A stretch of DNA of 17,500 nucleotides from Nymphaea colorata (taxonomy: Eukaryota > Streptophyta > Magnoliopsida > Nymphaeales > Nymphaeaceae). The position numbers and the translations under genes are program-made. Below the pieces are notes generated by a model that saw nothing but the letters and a program-made list of their open reading frames with translations, did not search any database and was not told the DNA's origin. The stretch is from the NCBI RefSeq assembly GCF_008831285.2, contig NW_022204733.1, positions 1 to 17,500 on the forward strand, written 5' to 3'. The number at the start of each line of letters is the position of its first letter. The stretch's first letter is position 1. Below, one piece after another: positions 8,783-17,500 of the stretch.

Positions 8783-9314
8783 TTATAGCGAAACAAGTTG
8801 GAAGAAGTGTCAATAATAGATTACCGAGAGCAATAGGTAAAGAGATTTCCACCCAAGATTAATGTTGATCCATTCTCAGCCTAGTAAAGTCCATCTTGTT
8901 GAGATAGGAATGAACAGGAACAATAAGCTTTAGCTAATGTAATGAGGAGACTAATTGTTGTTCCAAAGACTTCACTAGTTTTATTTATTTCGAAAGTTCA
9001 GTAATTGGTATATATGGAATAGGAAGATTCCACCCTCCCAAGTACAGAACTGTTACGAATAATGAAGAAACTAGTAAATTGAGGTAAGAAGCAACATAAA
9101 ATAAACCAAATTTGATACCTGAATATTCAGTTTGATAACCTGCTACTAATTCCTCCTCGGCTTCCGGTAAATCAAAGGGCAATCTTCGCATTCTGCTAGT
9201 GAAGAAATTATAAAAACTATGAACCCTATAGGTTGACGCCCAAAAGATTCCACCCCCAAAAACCATATTTTGACTGCGCCTCAACTATATCAACCGTACT
9301 TGAACTGTTAGATA
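8783..9314 (-). CDS. ndhA: NAD(P)H-quinone oxidoreductase subunit 1, exon 2, frame broken
   Basis: This is the 3' exon of ndhA (NuoH/ND1-like), the membrane subunit at the quinone-binding site of the NDH complex. On the minus strand it opens at TATCTAACAGTTCAAG (9314) with [20 protein letters not shown] coded across a shift. A clean block follows, [53 protein letters not shown] split in the family manner (about 9010-9190). Further frame changes come before the stop TAA at 8783-8785. The 532-nt span is seven short of the usual 539. The splice acceptor was placed from the intron end CGACTATGAT and the 1+2 codon split with exon 1. Confidence 0.88.
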
Positions 9315-10237
9315 ATCATAGTCGATGATAACATCACTGTTCCCATCTCTATTCCAGAACCGTACATGAGACCTCAGCTTCATACGGCTCCTCAATGGTC
9401 ACGAATAAATCTAAGGTATGCTTCGGTATTACATCGGATACCATAGGAAAAAAGAAAGATGAATCAAAATGCTCATAAGTGAACTAGACCAGTGGGATTC
9501 TGTCCGCGATAAGATAATAACAAATAAAAGTACACTTCTGAATCCATCTCATCCTTTATTCTTTTTGCTGAGTTTCTTGTTCAGTAATAACTTAACTCGA
9601 TCTTTCCATAAGATACAATAAATAGTCAATCCATTTTCCTTCCTTTCTTCTCTTCTTTCTCAGAAGGACTATACTATATAAATAAAGGATTACTTCGTTC
9701 CTGATAGTTATTTTTAAATCAGTGGATAGGAGCTATACTCTGGATCGGGATCACGGGGAAGTACTTTTGATCATTTCTACCAACTTCAAGCCCTCATTAT
9801 GACTCCTTTTATGTAATGTCAAAATATCCGTTTGGATACGTTACATTATCTCCATTACTAATCTTTGTGTACCTTGGTGTTCCTAACCGTCCACTCAGTT
9901 TTGGTGGATCCTCGGTATGGTAATAAATACAAGAGTAAAAATTCCATACAGTTGATCTTTTGCGCCCGCTTCAAGTCCTGATGGCTAATCGATACTTGGG
10001 GTAAACAGCTTCCGCTGCTTATGTTTAGCTCCACTTTACTCTCGTACGTAGGTAATGAGACTCGATCTTCTTACTGCGAATTCATAAGCAGTTTGTTTCA
10101 CTCATATAACTATCTGGTTTAGTTCATAGATCCCAGTGATGAATAAAAAAGAGTTCTATCTATATATTCAATCAACCAACTTCTTTCCTAGAAAAAGCAA
10201 AGAAAGAGGTAGGAGTGCGTATTCCAACGAATCACAC
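9315..10237 (-). other. ndhA: ndhA group II intron
   Basis: The 5' end on the minus strand is GTGTGATTCG (the GUGYG signature of group II introns) at 10237. The 3' end is ...CGACTATGAT at 9315, ending in the expected A-pyrimidine. The 34-nt domain V hairpin is complete at 9357-9390. The 923-nt length is somewhat below the roughly 1.0-1.1 kb typical for angiosperms; small deletions may account for some of this. It needs nuclear splicing factors in the plant. I see no maturase frame inside. Confidence 0.88.
9357..9390 (-). ncRNA. Domain V of the ndhA group II intron
   Basis: A 34-nt hairpin on the minus strand starts GAGCCGTATG and ends ATGTACGGTTC, the highly conserved domain V form. The catalytic AGC is at its positions 2-4. 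Domain VI with the branch-point region follows before the acceptor at 9315. This catalytic element shows no visible damage. Confidence 0.9.
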
Positions 10238-10783
10238 GTAGAGATATTGATAACACACATGGAGTTAACGGTATTTCATAACTTATAGATTGAGCAGCAG
10301 CTCGTAAACCACCTGAAAGGAATATTTATTATTTGATCCATATCCGGACATAAGAAGTCCGATAGGGGCAATACTTGAAATAGCGATCCATAGAGAAACA
10401 CCTATACTGAGATCGGTTAGTACAAGGTGATGGCCAAAGGGAATTACTGAATAACTCAGTAGAATTGATACGACCGCTACGGATGGGCCGACACTAAATA
10501 AACGAATATCTCCTCTAGATGGAAGAAGATCTTCTTTGAAAAGTAGTTTGACCCCATCCGCTAGAGCTTGAAGAATGCCCAGGGGGCCGGCATACTCAGG
10601 ACCAATTCGTCGTTGTATCCCTGCAGATATTTTTCTTTCTAGCCACACAATTACTAATACCCCTATTGTGATTCCCAATACAAGGAGTAACAATAGGTAC
10701 AAGTAACCATATGAGCCCATAGGCCTCTTTGAGGATTCCGATCTGAAAAAAGAATTGATAGCTTGTGCTTCTTCAATTATCAT
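10238..10783 (-). CDS. ndhA: NAD(P)H-quinone oxidoreductase subunit 1, exon 1, frameshifts
   Basis: This is the 5' exon of ndhA. The start is the ATG at 10781-10783 ([12 protein letters not shown]), followed by the core membrane segments [43 protein letters not shown] and [26 protein letters not shown]. Between about 10726 and 10683 one base is lost and one T gained, so the frame leaves and returns. That stretch reads [17 protein letters not shown] in place of the family [17 protein letters not shown]. Another loss near 10314 (TTTCAGG for TTTTTAGG) puts [17 protein letters not shown] out of frame up to the donor at 10238. The N-terminus is also two codons shorter than in many species, which looks natural. 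The 546 nt against the usual 553 is accounted for exactly by these changes. The open frame upstream belongs to ndhH. Confidence 0.92.
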
Positions 10784-10784
10784 T

Positions 10785-11961
10785 TCACGATCAACTTCTC
10801 CCATAATGATATCTATACTACCTAGTATTGTCATAATATCAGCCAATTTCATTCTTTTAACTAGCTGAGGAAGAATTTGCAAATTGATGAAACCGGGTGG
10901 ACGTATTTTCCATCTCCAAGGAAAAACACTATTATCTCCTATCAGAAAAATACCTAATTCTCCCTTTGGGGCTTCTACTCTCACATAAAGTTCTTGTTTG
11001 ACAATTCAAAACTGGGAGAAGGCTTTTTACTAATGAATCGATATTCAAAGTCGTTCAATTCTGAATCTTTTGTTCCAGCAAAGCGTCGGAATTCTAAATT
11101 TTCATAAGGTCCCCCCGGAATTCCTTCCAGAGCCTGTTGAATAATTTTGATGGATTCCGTCATTTCGCCAATTCTTACTAAATAACGAGCTAATGAGTCT
11201 CCTTCTTTTTGCCATTGGACTTCCCAATCGAATTCATCATAACACTCATACCGATCGACTTTACGAAGGTCCCATTGGATTCCGGAAGCTCGTAGCATTG
11301 GTCCTGATAAACCCCAATTTATGGCTTCCTCTCCCCAATAAACCTACCCCTTCAACTCGTTCCAAAAAGATGGGATTGCGCGTAATAAGCTTTTGATATT
11401 CAACAACTCCCGTTAAAAAATAATCGCAGAAATCTAAACATTTATCTATCCAGCCATGAGGTAAATCAGCAGCTACCCCCCGATACGGAAATAATTATGC
11501 ATCATTCGCATACCTGTGGCAGCTTCGAATAGATCATATAACAATTCCCTCTCTCTGAAAATATAGAAGAAAGGAGTCTGCGCACCGATATCGGCCATAA
11601 AAGGTCCAAGCCATAACAAATGCGAAGCTATACGACTCAACTCCAGCATAATTACCCTAATATAGCTGGCTCTTTTAGGTACTTGAATATTTCCCAATTC
11701 CTCAGGTGCATTAACGGTTATTGCCTCCGTGAACATAGTAGCTAAATAATCCCAACGTGTTACATAAGGTAGATATTGTATAATTGTTCGGTTTTCCGCA
11801 ATTTTTTCCATTCCTCTGTGTAAATAACCCAATATGGGTTCACAGTCGATAACATCTTCGCCATCTAGAGTAACAATGAGTCGAAGAACACCATGCATTG
11901 ACGGGTGGTGAGGACCCATATTGACCACGAGGAGGTCTTTTCTTGCGTCTGGTACAGTCAT
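10785..11961 (-). CDS. ndhH: NAD(P)H-quinone oxidoreductase subunit H, five one-base deletions
   Basis: This is a peripheral-arm subunit (NuoD/49 kDa-like) that helps shape the quinone site of the thylakoid NDH complex. The start ATG at 11959-11961 gives [24 protein letters not shown], the diagnostic N-terminus, with a GGAG about 11 nt upstream. The first 162 codons are clean to 11476, where one G is missing in a G-run. Two further losses near 11330-11345 bring the frame back at [40 protein letters not shown] in the family order. One A is lost near 10997, and one T at about 10787 removes the stop. The net loss of five matches 1177 nt against the usual 1182. The C-terminus [20 protein letters not shown] is intact. 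The native stop TGA (10785-10787) sits a few bases before ndhA, and as read the frame runs into ndhA. Confidence 0.93.
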
Positions 11962-11970
11962 ATGTTTTTA

Positions 11971-12024
11971 TTCTCCGATTCCAATTCATTATTCCATTTC
12001 TCCGATCCCAATTCATTATTCCAT
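11971..12024. repeat. 27-bp tandem duplication upstream of ndhH
   Basis: Two head-to-tail 27-bp units (11971-11997 and 11998-12024) begin TTCTCCGAT and end ATTATTCCAT, with one T/C difference. The duplication lies in the ndhH-rps15 spacer, about 10 bp upstream of the ndhH start, so it adds a second copy of the leader sequence that includes the GGAG. Confidence 0.9.
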
Positions 12025-12099
12025 GAATTCCTGAAAATGAAACGAGGTTCATCCAAATTCAAGATCTAATGAACCGAATAACTCAAACGAATTTCCAAA

Positions 12100-12362
12100 C
12101 TAACCAGTTTTTGGTTCTCGAATACCCAATTGACCAATTAATTCCCTATAACGCACTCGATTTTCTTTGATAAATAAACCAGCAGTCGTTGGCGTTTCCC
12201 CAGAATTTTCCGCAGACCCCTCTGAGATAAATAGTCTCTTCTGTGCAGTTTCAAATGTGAAGTAAGTCTCTCTATCTTATTGGTAAAATTAAATACTTGG
12301 AATTCAACAGAACCCCTTTTTTCTTCTTGTGGAATAACGGATATGGGCGAATTCTTTACCAT
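12100..12362 (-). CDS. rps15: 30S ribosomal protein S15, one-base deletion near the C-terminus
   Basis: S15 is a small-subunit ribosomal protein that binds 16S rRNA. The start at 12360-12362 gives [10 protein letters not shown], followed by [45 protein letters not shown], typical of plastid S15. Near 12162 one A is missing from an A-run (AAGAAAATCGAG for AAGAAAAATCGAG). As read, the protein stops early at 12138 with a foreign tail. Across the gap the DNA encodes [20 protein letters not shown] and the stop TAG at 12100-12102. The 263-nt span would be 264 with the missing base, that is 87 residues, within the family range. It lies between ycf1 and ndhH in the standard order. Confidence 0.93.
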
Positions 12363-12757
12363 ACAAATAAATTCTTCTCTTTTTTCTTTTTGTTCCCACG
12401 GATATAAATCTTCCCAATCAAGAATAATAATACCATTTATTTTGTTCTGGTGTACACAATAATCTGGATTGATTCATATATTACTCTTTTTCTATCAAAC
12501 AAATCAAAATGAATATGAATAAATAATAACAATAAATTTATTCAGATACAAAGGGATGGTATATTCCTGGGCTCACGAAACAGAATGAAAGGGAAAGGGA
12601 CCTAAAAGATTCTGTCGATTCATTCCTAGGTCCAATTGATATGTGACTGAATCTTGTGTATCAGAGTCTAACTGACTGAATCTTGTGTATCAGAGTCTAA
12701 CTGACTGAATCTTGTGTATCAGAGTCTAACATAAGGTATGTATTTATTTGCATGTTC
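12363..12757. other. rps15-ycf1 spacer
   Basis: This is about 395 bp of non-coding DNA downstream of ycf1 and upstream of rps15 on the minus strand. It contains the three-copy 29-bp tandem repeat and a small inverted repeat (GGACCTA 12598-12604 with TAGGTCC 12627-12633). The latter could be a 3'-end hairpin of ycf1. Confidence 0.65.
12644..12730. repeat. 29-bp tandem repeat, three perfect copies
   Basis: The units at 12644-12672, 12673-12701 and 12702-12730 are identical, each starting TGACTGAATCTTG and ending AGAGTCTAAC. The array ends 27 bp from the ycf1 stop. Identical copies suggest recent expansion by slippage, or gene conversion. Confidence 0.95.
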
Positions 12758-15700
12758 TCATATACCAGGCGCGTGATAAAGAGGGAAATTGATTGTAACA
12801 TCAGCGAATCCAAATTGCTTATACATATGGATCCTTGACATACTGAAACGACTCCCATTATTGGTATCAAACCAATAACGATTCATACAGGCTAAATCTT
12901 CTAATCGATGAGTGGGCCAAAGAAACACTTTCCATTTTAGAGAGTTATTTGTATCTGTATCAAAATGCTTATCCCTATTTACAAATTTCTCAAACCCCTG
13001 CGCATTAGTCTTAGCTCTATTGCAAAATACTGGATTCTTATTCACAAGGTTCCTATTTCGGTAATTGAAACGGCTTATAATTCTCAATTCTCTACGATGG
13101 CTAGGAGATAAAATATGTTCAGGAACAAGCAAATCATAATTATTATTGTCCCCATTCACACGCACTCCTCCGTGTCGTGCAATCGAGCCATTCAAGTCAT
13201 TCTTATCAATATGTTTTTTACCTGGTATCCTCGATTAGTTTGGTACTGAACCTTATGGGTCAATGAAATAGCTATGGTTTGATACATAATCGAAATTCCA
13301 TCCCATTTGATAGACAAACGAACCGGTTCAACAATAAATATTCCCCTTTTTATCAATTCTGGAAGAGACAATCCTTATTAATCAGCATTACATCTAGACC
13401 CATTTCTCCTCTTTGAATAGAGGATATAGCAATTTCATTCGGATTCATAAGTCTAAGCAGTAGACAATATACCTTGATATTATTGGTCATTCTTTGATTG
13501 AAAGAATCACCCCATCGGAGTTGAAAAGAAAATATTTTTTCAAATAAGTCTAGTTCCGCTTCCTTCTTGCTCTTGAATTTCTTTTCTTTCTGCGTTTCTT
13601 AATATCTGAACCCGCGGAATTTGCTCCAACATCTTTTTTTGGTTTCTTATATCAGATATAAGATTTCCTTGGTGCTGTCGTTCTTTCTCGTCCCGGTTCC
13701 CATTCTCTAATTCAAGATATCCCTTTTGATTAGATTCTACTTTTGGTTTTGGATTAAATCTTTCTTTTGATTAGATTCCACCTTTGGATCTATATAAAGA
13801 TCGCTTGTTTTGTTTCCATGAAAATCAAATAGAAGCAATTTGATTGGTATGATCCACGGATTAGTCTTATATCGATCGTAAAGCGGCACAAATTCTGGTA
13901 AGAACCAAGGGCGCAGATTCGATATAGTATGATCTAACATTTGTTCATTCATTCCCATCCAATCAAAAAATAACTCTTTTTGCTTTGTTTGGATTTCTTG
14001 ATGAATTCTGATATAAAGATAAAGAATATCTTTCTTATTGGTCCCAGTCTTAGTAGTTTTCTTTTTTTTATTAATGAAAGTTCTGATACCCGTATAGTCC
14101 TAGTTTCAATATTGTTTCTAGGGTAAAAATTGGTGATTCTCAATTCCAAATATTTTCTATCTAGATTTGGATCCCTATCAATTGTATATTTATCTTCTAG
14201 GCTATCATTTATAGTTGTAGCATAAAACGATTTGTATTTATGTGTATTGTAATTAGAAATCTCTCCGTGCCTGTTTACTTGTAATGGTGATCCATAAATA
14301 TTGGAGTCTTTCACATCTTCATAATTAAGATATTTATATGATAAAAGATCATATCTGTAGTGTTTTTTAATTTTTTTTTCGCAACTCGGACTCTTCAATA
14401 AGTCCAATTTATATTTATAATAATCCTTTTTACCGGAATGAATTAATTGGTCTTTTTCTTCATATGAACCCAATTTTGGTGAGTCGTTATTTTTAATCGT
14501 AAAATGCTGATTGACTTTCTTTCTCCATTTTAGAGGTGCTAATCTAGACCATTTGTCATGGGAGAAATTGTATTGATAATGGCTCTTTAACCAGTTTTTC
14601 CATTCACTCATTCCAGAATTCCGCAGTTTCTTGTGTTTTGATTCTGAATCAAATATTCCTCGTGTATGGAAATAGTCATGGAAATAGTCTTTTATTCTAT
14701 CCTTAATAAAAGGATATGTTCTGTAGTAATGAATATGGATTCTGACTTATATTTGTTACTAACTTGGGTTTGCAATAATTTGTAAACACATAGGCTTGAG
14801 ACAAAGAAGATAAGTCGCAGTAAATCGGTGAATTACTATCACTACTTATATTAGTAGTATAAGTAGAAAGAGATTTTACAGTCGAAATGAAGGGAATTAT
14901 ATTTGGATTCGTTTCATTAGTATCCTTTTCCTTTATTTCGTCATTGTAAGTGTATCCATTTAAAGTATTTTTTGTTGAGTCAAGAAAAAATTGTGCATTG
15001 ATCCTGTAAATGTTAGTGATACATAGAAGGATACCCATGTATATTCTTTCAATGAAAGATTTCATAAAGAGTTCCATTTAGAGATTAATGGGGCACTTCT
15101 TCTTTTTTTAGATATTTGAAAAATATGTTTCCGTGATTCGGTTCTTTTATTACTAAAATTTCCCTTGTTAGTACTAATATCTATATCCTCAATATCTGGA
15201 GTTAGAGGTTTTTTTTTCTTGTCTTTTCTAATCTTTTCTACTTGATCCCAGATTTTGGTTGTCTTATCAGCCAGATCATTAATTTTTCTTTCTATCAGTG
15301 AATCATTTGTCCAATCTCCGGATACAATTATAATGGGTGATTCATGGATGATTTTTTTGGAATCTTTCTCATTTTGACTTGGTTCTTCATTTTGACTTGG
15401 GTCATAGACTCGCGTCACTAAGAAAAAGAGTTTCTTCACTTTTCTTTTTATAAATAGAACTATTTTGATAATCCATCTTATTTTTCGTTGAGAATCTTTA
15501 GAAAACCTTTTATGTTGTCTTTTATAATTCTTAGAAAGAAAAACCTGTCTTTTTGACTTTTCTAATTTTTTTTCGAGTGTTTTATTAATGGGTTCAAAAA
15601 AGAAAGGTTTTTTTCGGGGAGAGCCAAAGGGGACTTCTGTTTCCATCCCCCAGATCGTTAAAAAACAGAAATTTTTTTGTTTTTTTCTTAGATCCTTATG

Positions 15701-17500
15701 ATGGGATCGTAGCTTTTTTCTATGCCAAGGTTTCAGAGAGAAAGGAAATAGGATTTTTATCTGAATACCGTCTGTTAACCAATCTTTTGGAAATTCTGTT
15801 TCCGATAATTGAACACCATTATATGTGCATTTGACATGCATTTCCCTACTCCATTCGGTCAAATCTTCATACCACTCAGGGAATTGAAATAATAACATAC
15901 GACCAATATTTTTAACTATTATCAATGAAGGTAATATGATGTATTTTCGAAGAATCGAGTGGGTTACTAATATGGAACTCCTTATTGCTTGAGCAAATAT
16001 AATATTATCCCAAGTTTCTGCTATTGCTATCCGTTCCTCCTCCTGTCTTTTATCCTCTTTTCTTTTATACTCCTCTTCGTGTTCTTTCTCCATTTTCTCT
16101 TTCTCTTTTGCCCCTTCACCCACATAATCAGATGTTTGTATTTTTGGGCTTTTTTCCTCCATCCAATTCCTAAAAATGAGGTTCATCATCCTTGAGATAT
16201 CAAAGAAAACAAAGGTGTTTTGTCTATTCTGTCAAAAAAAGGGGGAGTGTACATCTGTTTGAAACATTTCCCAAGTGACTGTTTTACGTCTTTGAGCCCG
16301 CATCGACCCTTTGATTATATCACGACGAAAATCTGATTGTTGCGAGTAACGTATCAAGGCCATTTCATGTTCTTCTGCTTGATCACCATTTCCTTTTCCT
16401 CTTTGATCACCATTTTTGGCTTGATCACCCTTTTTCTTTTTGGCTTGATCACCATTTCCTTTTCCTCTTTGATCACCTTTTTCGACTTGATCATCACTAT
16501 TTTTTTCTTGATTACTATCGGTGGTATTACTGATATTATCAGTAGTATTATTGATATTATCATTGGTATTAATGATATTATCAGTGGTAGTATTGATGAT
16601 ATTATCATTGGTATTAATGATATTAGTATCCTCATCGGTATCAGTGTCAGTATAAATTACTACACGTTTGGCTTTTCTTGAACGAATCCCGTGATCCTCT
16701 GTGGATTCTTCCTGATCATCTTCTTCCTCCTCCTCCTCCTCCTCTTCTTCAAATCCAAATCAGAAGTCAGTTTGTATAACCATCGAGGAACCTTTTTCTT
16801 AATTTCTTCAATTTGAAGATTACTCATTTTTTGATCATTCGGATCAGCTCTAACCATATCGAATACTTTTTCTTCTCCCCCAAAAGCAAATTGTTTGAAA
16901 CGAGTTCTTGATTTCTCAGCTTCTTCAGCTTCTTCTGTAAATTCACCAATTGAGACTGATGAATCCTCAATGCCTGTAGATAATGATTTTACGTCAAGTT
17001 TATATATTTCGTGTTCCAATTCTCGTTCAAACTCTCGATAATCCTTGGAAAAAAGGATACCATGAATCTTATTTATCCAAGCCATTTTGGTAGACCCCCG
17101 TGTGGAGGTAGTTGAATCATTCCTAATTGAATATAAATACCCTTTTTTTATTGTTCCACGATAAGGTCCGTTCAAAAGAGGATCATAAAACTTAGGTAAG
17201 CATTCTTGTTCCTCTTCATCATTGCACAATCTGGCTCTTTTTTCGACCACATCGAGGATAAGAGATCCTTTGTCTATAGCTTCATTCGATTATGAATTCG
17301 TTCCTTAAGTTATCTCTTGTTTTTTAGTGGTCGAAACCCATTCATTAGAGAGGCCTCCGCAGGTAGTTTTTCCGCTGTGCGAAAAGACATCTTTTTTTGT
17401 ATCATTTCAAAAAAAGTAGACAAACTAGGTGGATATGTGAAAGATATTCTTTGCTTTCCATCACTTTCGCATGTATTAAAAAAATATTGAGACATTTCAT
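12758..17500 (-). CDS. ycf1: Ycf1/Tic214 protein, partial (5' end outside window), multiple frameshifts
   Basis: This is a large protein of the inner-envelope TIC translocon; its N-terminal membrane part lies beyond the window. It reads as a chain of open blocks in different frames. [22 protein letters not shown] lies near 17500-17310, and [23 protein letters not shown] to [10 protein letters not shown] at 17250-16760. A frame with ten Glu codons and an Asn/Asp- and GDQ-rich insertion, then [20 protein letters not shown], spans 16759-16232. FRNWMEE.. and [21 protein letters not shown] lie at 16189-15062, SLSQAYVF at 15077-14703, and [10 protein letters not shown] and SPLQVN at 14611-13949. 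MGMNEQML and [11 protein letters not shown] lie at 13958-13737. A broken stretch covers 13736-13196, and [12 protein letters not shown] to [22 protein letters not shown] reaches the stop at 12758. Each block joins the next across one- or two-base gaps. Density of breaks is lower than in ccsA-ndhG. Confidence 0.93.
16377..16477. repeat. In-gene repeat in ycf1 coding GDQ-K/G-rich units
   Basis: A 35-bp element starting GCTTGATCACC occurs at 16377-16411 and identically at 16443-16477 (period 66 bp, 22 codons). On the minus strand it encodes [12 protein letters not shown] twice. Between the copies is a related Lys-rich GDQAK unit. The repeat keeps the reading frame. Confidence 0.85.
16511..16635. 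repeat. In-gene minisatellite in ycf1 coding Asn/Asp/Thr/Ile-rich units
   Basis: A 28-bp element starting GATATTATCATTGG is repeated exactly at 16553-16580 and 16598-16625 (period 45 bp, 15 codons), with more diverged copies around it. On the minus strand it encodes units like [15 protein letters not shown]. All periods are multiples of three, so the coding frame is kept. Confidence 0.85.
16721..16750. repeat. Ten-codon poly-glutamate tract in ycf1
   Basis: On the minus strand GAA GAA, six GAG and GAA GAA follow one another, encoding ten Glu. A frame change sits directly next to it (about 16751), so one of the two overlapping open frames reads it as a Lys/Arg run. Short repeats of this kind are prone both to slippage and to read error. 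Confidence 0.85.

Noticed and set aside
11193-11396. Plus-strand frame opposite ndhH
   Set aside because: It is antisense to conserved NdhH coding sequence and has no resemblance to a known protein.
12644-12730. CRISPR-like array
   Set aside because: The 29-bp units are directly adjacent with no spacers, and plastids have no CRISPR systems. It is a plain tandem repeat.
16337-16681. Long hydrophobic Ile-rich open frame on the plus strand (and another at 16354-16635 on the minus strand)
   Set aside because: Both are other-frame shadows of the ycf1 minisatellite. The repeat period is a multiple of three, which keeps several frames open and makes them look like membrane proteins.
1-17500. Degraded plastome of a parasitic or mycoheterotrophic plant
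   Set aside because: Loss of photosynthesis would remove or mutate genes by substitutions and large deletions. Here gene order is complete, the group II domain V is intact, and proteins including PsaC are conserved across the gaps.

Overview
The window is plastid (chloroplast) DNA from a flowering plant. It covers almost the whole small single-copy region in the standard angiosperm order: ndhF, rpl32, trnL-UAG, ccsA, ndhD, psaC, ndhE, ndhG, ndhI, ndhA (two exons and a group II intron), ndhH, rps15, ycf1. Every gene was recognised from its translated product or conserved DNA. ndhF (3' end) and ycf1 (5' end) run off the two edges. The NdhF protein has an early-diverging-angiosperm flavour, but the family cannot be fixed by eye.

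Layout: 1-1410 is ndhF (-). 1411-3245 holds a long AT-rich spacer, rpl32 (+) and trnL-UAG (+). 3246-4144 is ccsA (+), convergent with ndhD (-, 4491-5974); a 52-nt near-perfect hairpin lies between them. Reading leftwards on the minus strand, rps15, ndhH, ndhA, ndhI, ndhG, ndhE, psaC and ndhD form the classical ndhH-ndhD transcription unit. It encodes seven subunits of the thylakoid NDH complex (cyclic electron flow around photosystem I), the FA/FB protein of photosystem I and ribosomal protein S15. ycf1 (Tic214, inner-envelope protein import) fills 12758-17500 on the minus strand.

The striking property is that almost every gene is interrupted by single-base gaps, mostly deletions and often in short homopolymers. 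They hit even psaC, rpl32 and the trnL acceptor stem. Read across the gaps, the proteins are almost unchanged: psaC has five one-base losses and no clear damaging substitution. Density is low in ndhF, moderate in ndhH, rps15 and ycf1, and highest from rpl32 to ndhA. This looks more like uncorrected indel errors in a draft assembly than a decayed plastome, although a recent nuclear or mitochondrial copy of plastid DNA cannot be excluded. The frame-broken genes are therefore typed as CDS, with the breaks described.

I found no new biological system. Natural features worth noting are the ccsA/ndhD hairpin, four short tandem duplications in spacers (one of 3 x 29 bp), and a repeat-rich acidic/Asn-rich insertion in ycf1.
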